64,000 nucleotides of DNA. It comes from Massilia endophytica. GTDB lineage: Bacteria; Pseudomonadota; Gammaproteobacteria; Burkholderiales; Burkholderiaceae_D. The DNA is taken from assembly GCF_021165955.1 (NCBI RefSeq), contig NZ_CP088952.1, positions 1,116,001-1,180,000 on the forward strand, written 5' to 3'. A model generated the notes under the pieces. The model had not been told where the DNA came from, searched no databases, and was given only the letters and a program-made list of their open reading frames with translations. This document shows positions 60,919 to 64,000 of this stretch, piece by piece. Within the stretch, counting starts at the first letter, position 1. Each line of letters begins with the position of its first letter. The translations under genes were made by a program, and so were the position numbers.

Positions 60919-60942
60919 AAAGGCGCCTCTGGCGCCTTTTTT
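60919..60942 (+). terminator. Terminator after ppa
   Basis: 9-bp perfect arms AAAGGCGCC / GGCGCCTTT around TCT, followed by further T (six in all). It ends ppa and separates it from the sigma-factor gene. Confidence 0.88.
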
Positions 60943-60980
60943 CATGCCCTGTCGAACAAACTCATCAGAGGAGGTGCGCA

Positions 60981-61568
60981 GTGCTGAACGATACCCAAAG
61001 CGACACGCGGCAGCTGCGCGGCTGGCTCGCCGCCACCGCGCGCAAGGATGCCGAAGCCTTCCGCTGTCTCTACAACGCCACGTCGGCGAAACTGTTTGGC
61101 TTTGCCTTGCGTATACTCCGGAAGAGGGAGCTGGCCGAAGAGGCGCTGCAGGAGAGCTTTATCGCCGTGTGGGAGCACGCGCACAGCTACCAGGAGCAGC
61201 TGGCCGCCCCCATGACCTGGATGACGGCCATCGTGCGCAACAAGGCGCTGGACCTGCTGCGCCGCCTCCAGGACACCATCGACATCGATGCCGAGCAATT
61301 CGACGAGGCCACCATGAACGCGCTGGACAGCCCTGAAACGAGTCCCATCGACGCGCTGCTGCTGGGCAGCGATGCGAAGGCGCTGGCGCGCTGCATGTCC
61401 CTGCTCGACGCCAGCCACCGCCAGGTGCTGGGACTGGCCTTCTTCCACGAGTTCTCCCACAGCGAAGTGGCGCAGCAGCTGGCGCTGCCCGTCGGCACGG
61501 TGAAGAGCTGGATCCGGCGCAGCCTGGAACGCCTGCGCGCCTGCCTGTCGGAGAGGGGCCGCCCATGA
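60981..61568 (+). CDS. ECF sigma factor (SigK-like)
   Basis: 195 residues from GTG 60981, which has a near-perfect AGGAGGTG ribosome site. Sigma region 2 (RELAEEALQESFIAVWEHA; AAPMTWMTAIVRNKALDLLR) and region 4 (FSHSEVAQQLALPVGTVKSWIRRSLERLR) are present. It is coupled by ATGA to an RskA-like anti-sigma gene, so it is probably held inactive at the membrane until a stress signal. Confidence 0.92.
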   Translation: MLNDTQSDTRQLRGWLAATARKDAEAFRCLYNATSAKLFGFALRILRKRELAEEALQESFIAVWEHAHSYQEQLAAPMTWMTAIVRNKALDLLRRLQDTIDIDAEQFDEATMNALDSPETSPIDALLLGSDAKALARCMSLLDASHRQVLGLAFFHEFSHSEVAQQLALPVGTVKSWIRRSLERLRACLSERGRP

Positions 61569-62260
61569 ACTACCGCGACAAGCCCGAACTGCGCGACAAG
61601 CTGGCCGCCGAATACGTGCTCGGCACGCTGAAGGGCGGCGCGCGCCGCCGCTTCGAAGGCTGGCTGCACAACGACGCGGCCTTGCGCCGCACCACGGACG
61701 AATGGCGCGACCGCCTCATGCCCATGGGCGAATTCGCCGGCAGCGCCGAGCCGCCCGCGCGGGTGTGGAAGGATATCGAACGGCGCCTGAACCTGCGTAC
61801 GGGCGCCGGGCCTTCGAAGTGGAGCGCCTCGCTGAACTTCTGGCGTTCGCTCGGCATGGCGTCCTCCGGCCTCGCCGCGGTGCTGGCGGCGGTGCTGGTG
61901 CTGCGCAGCCCCGCAGCGCCTCCCGTCGACCACGTGGCCACGCTCACGGATGCCCAGTCGCAGGCGGCCATGCTGCTGACGGCGGACAGCCGCCGCAATA
62001 CCCTCGACGTGCGCGTCCTGAGCGCGCTGCCCGTGGCGGACGACAAAACCCTGCAGCTCTGGGCCATCAACCGCGCGGGCAAGCCTCGTTCGCTCGGCAT
62101 CCTGCACGACAGGCGCGGCACGCGGCTGGCATTGGCCCAGGCCACCGGCAGCGACGTGGCGCTGCTTGCCATCAGCCTGGAGCCGAAGGGAGGTTCGCCC
62201 GACCCGGCCGGGCCTACCGGGCCTGTGCTGTACAAGGGCAGCTGGATGGCCGTGCTCTGA
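61565..62260 (+). CDS. RskA-like anti-sigma factor
   Basis: 231 residues: a cytoplasmic N-terminal sigma-binding part (to about 85, AAEYVLGTLKGGARRRFEGWL), a membrane helix (about 93-114), and a C-terminal periplasmic RskA-type domain (LSALPVADDKTLQLWAINRAG). It is translated with the sigma factor. Signal unknown, perhaps oxidation or envelope stress. Confidence 0.9.
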   Translation: MNYRDKPELRDKLAAEYVLGTLKGGARRRFEGWLHNDAALRRTTDEWRDRLMPMGEFAGSAEPPARVWKDIERRLNLRTGAGPSKWSASLNFWRSLGMASSGLAAVLAAVLVLRSPAAPPVDHVATLTDAQSQAAMLLTADSRRNTLDVRVLSALPVADDKTLQLWAINRAGKPRSLGILHDRRGTRLALAQATGSDVALLAISLEPKGGSPDPAGPTGPVLYKGSWMAVL

Positions 62261-63925
62261 TCAGAACTCGCCGGAGAGCGTGAGGCGCAGGCTGCGCGGC
62301 TCGCCGGGCTTGATGTGGATGTCCCTGATGGCGGGCGTTGGAGAGGCGCGCAGGAGCGAGGTGTCGAAGTAGTCGATATCGCCCGCACGGCGGTTGAACA
62401 GGTTGAGTACATCGAGCACCAGCGTGGTCCTCTTGCCGAAGGCGTAGCCCACGCTGGCCGAGGCCAGCGCCGCGGAGCCGCCGCGCGCGCTGTTGTCCTC
62501 CGTGAGCGGGTGCGGCCCGAAGTAGCGCCACTGCAGGCATCCGAACCACTGGCCGCCGGGATTCACTGCAATGCCTGCGGTAAGCACCTTGCCGGGCGAG
62601 CCCGGAATGTGGCTGCCAGCAGGATTCGCGCCCCGGTAGCGGGCGCGCGTGGCGGCAAGATCCAGGTCCAGCACCAGTCCGGGACTTGGCGAATACTGCC
62701 CATTCCACTCGGCGGTGTGCACGGTGGCCGCCCGCTCTGCGCCGGTATCGCCCGCAGCGTCACGGTATAGAGGGTCGGCATCCAGATCGAAGGTCCGCAG
62801 CGACAGGCGGCTTTGCAGGCCGCCTGCCTGCGCCGTGTTCTGCGGCAGGACCTGCCAGCCGAAAGCGCGTTCGCCCAGCCATGCCGCCGAAACCAGCATG
62901 ATGGCGAGCGAACCGCCTGTGAGCACCACGCGCCGGTACACCCAGCTTGCCCGCACCGAATAGGCCAGCGGCAGGAACAGGGCCACAATGGCCAGCTGGC
63001 CCAGTTCCACGCCCACATTGAACCCTGCCAGCGCCACGGCACGCGCGCCGTTCGGCAGCCCGAGGTCCGCAAGGACGCTGGCGAAGCCGAAGCCGTGAAT
63101 CAGGCCGAAGGCGAAGGCCGCCACCCAGCGCCGCCTGTCCACCAGCGGGAACAAATTGTTCAGCGCCGCCACCAGCACGGATGCGGCGATGGCCGATTCC
63201 ACCCAGCGCGAAGGCAGGGATGCCAGCTGCATGGCCGCCAGCGTGAGGGTGATGGAATGCGCCACCGTGAAAGCGCTGACGATCTTGAGCACGTCCAGCG
63301 CCGCGCTGCGGAAGCCGGGCCGCAGCACCGCCGGCAGCAGCAGGGAGACGAGAAACAGAATGTGGTCGAAGCCGATCCAGATATGCCAGACGCCGTGCCT
63401 TGTGTAGTCGGCGAAGCTCGCCAGCAGGCCCGGTCCGGCCAGCGCCACTTCCTGCTCAGGTTTGTCCACGCCGAGGATGGCGGTGCTGGTCCGGCTGCCG
63501 TGCTCGATGCGCACCAGTCCCTTGTGCTGCGGGTCCGTCTCCGCAAACAGGCGGTAGGCGATGCGCAGCGTGGCGGCTGCCGGGCAGGCGGCGCGGAAGC
63601 GCAGCACGGAGTAGGCCCCGTCGGTATGCCGGTCGATCAGCTGTTCGCCGCCTTCGATCGTGCAGGACGCGGCTCCCGAAGCCAGTTGCAGGCGTTCGAG
63701 CGCATACCGTTCGATGGCGGCGTGGCGGCTGCGCACTTCGTCCCACGTGAGCTTTCCGTCGCCATCGCCATCGAGGCCGATGGCATAGTCCAGGTCGCGC
63801 AGTGCGATATCCCATTGGCCCTCGATATGGTCCCCTGCGGTGCGAAGGGCGAGGTAGCTGTCGCTGGGTTTGTGGGCGGAAGCGGCGCCACAGGCGAACA
63901 GCAGAAGAAGCAGCAAGCGTTTCAT
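62261..63925 (-). CDS. Chimera: HupE/UreJ-type membrane domain joined to the C-terminal barrel of a TonB-dependent receptor
   Basis: 554 residues. The N-terminal part has a signal peptide (to about 17), an EF-hand-like DGDGDGKLTWDEV near 52, and a HupE/UreJ domain (165-355) with its motifs GVWHIWIGFDHILFL, HSITLTLA and GLIHGFGFASV. From about residue 372 to the end the sequence is the last strands of a TonB receptor: VLTAGIAVNPGGQWFGCLQW, LVLDVLNLFNRR, and the terminal LRLTLSGEF. An inner-membrane and an outer-membrane part cannot both fold normally in one protein. The stop codon is 1 bp after the convergent anti-sigma gene. Confidence 0.85.
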   Translation of the reverse strand: MKRLLLLLLFACGAASAHKPSDSYLALRTAGDHIEGQWDIALRDLDYAIGLDGDGDGKLTWDEVRSRHAAIERYALERLQLASGAASCTIEGGEQLIDRHTDGAYSVLRFRAACPAAATLRIAYRLFAETDPQHKGLVRIEHGSRTSTAILGVDKPEQEVALAGPGLLASFADYTRHGVWHIWIGFDHILFLVSLLLPAVLRPGFRSAALDVLKIVSAFTVAHSITLTLAAMQLASLPSRWVESAIAASVLVAALNNLFPLVDRRRWVAAFAFGLIHGFGFASVLADLGLPNGARAVALAGFNVGVELGQLAIVALFLPLAYSVRASWVYRRVVLTGGSLAIMLVSAAWLGERAFGWQVLPQNTAQAGGLQSRLSLRTFDLDADPLYRDAAGDTGAERAATVHTAEWNGQYSPSPGLVLDLDLAATRARYRGANPAGSHIPGSPGKVLTAGIAVNPGGQWFGCLQWRYFGPHPLTEDNSARGGSAALASASVGYAFGKRTTLVLDVLNLFNRRAGDIDYFDTSLLRASPTPAIRDIHIKPGEPRSLRLTLSGEF

Positions 63926-64000
63926 GACAGTGCTCCCAGCTGCCGGCGCAGGGAGGCCAGCGTGACATCCTCCACGCCATGCCGGTCGAGCCACTGGAGC
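63922..64000 (-). CDS. C-terminal fragment of a protein upstream of the chimera
   Basis: 25 residues (LQWLDRHGVEDVTLASLRR ...) ending in a stop that overlaps the chimera start by ATGA. The rest lies outside the window. HupE/UreJ genes are often preceded by a peptidyl-prolyl isomerase, but 25 residues do not allow that call. Confidence 0.5.
   Translation of the reverse strand, partial: LQWLDRHGVEDVTLASLRRQLGALS

Overview
This is a GC-rich chromosomal window with dense, short-spaced genes. Gene content and order point to a betaproteobacterium of the order Burkholderiales, most likely family Oxalobacteraceae (Massilia / Pseudoduganella / Duganella type). The reasons are hemC-hemD-hemX-hemY next to ppc and ppa, a sigma-70 with a very long N-terminus, a PEP-CTERM exported protein, divergent suhB/trmJ, and an SOS-type Cho nuclease next to a mod operon. 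The taxon is inferred from gene style only. I see no rRNA, tRNA or CRISPR array.

Layout. 1-8.3 kb: end of an AI-2E family exporter, a YihY/BrkB membrane protein, an OmpA-family protein, a collagen-like lipoprotein, a winged-helix protein, an MtfA-type peptidase, a universal stress protein, and a lipoprotein/helical protein/DksA-like operon. 8.4-15.7 kb: a nested inverted-repeat element, a hydroxypyruvate isomerase-like gene with a RhlE helicase, suhB, trmJ, and a three-gene export/oxidoreductase/lipase operon. 15.8-21.9 kb: a very large three-receiver GGDEF/EAL protein, a TetR regulator coupled to a LOG-family protein, a PEP-CTERM protein and a YgjP-like peptidase. 22-26.5 kb: a lower-GC HTH gene, cho, and modABC-modE with a clear ModE operator.

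26.5-37.8 kb: a DUF805 protein, an FAD-oxidoreductase/methyltransferase fusion coupled to a secreted protein of unknown function, a stress group (Dps, KGG protein, hemerythrin), purU, yaeQ, a copper-type operon (DUF2946, PCu(A)C, YcnI, TonB receptor) and a DUF2807 protein. 37.9-45.7 kb: two multi-heme cytochromes divergent from a MocR-type regulator, an RNase D-like exonuclease, a ProQ-domain protein, rpoD behind a structured leader, and a DUF2200 protein. 45.7-53.1 kb: a secreted modular protein, a small low-GC islet bounded by imperfect inverted repeats, a HAF-repeat protein, panE-like reductase, a PhnA-type zinc ribbon, a GNAT acetyltransferase, a second DUF2807 protein and a DinB protein. 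53.1-64 kb: ppc, hemCDXY, ppa, an ECF sigma/anti-sigma pair, and a chimeric gene joining a HupE/UreJ membrane domain to the C-terminal barrel of a TonB-dependent receptor.

The strongest candidates for something undescribed are the HupE/TonB-receptor chimera (62.3-63.9 kb), the oxidoreductase-methyltransferase fusion with its secreted partner (27.0-30.2 kb), and the inverted-repeat islet carrying one RAMA-like gene (47.7-48.6 kb). The rest is mostly housekeeping or common accessory content.
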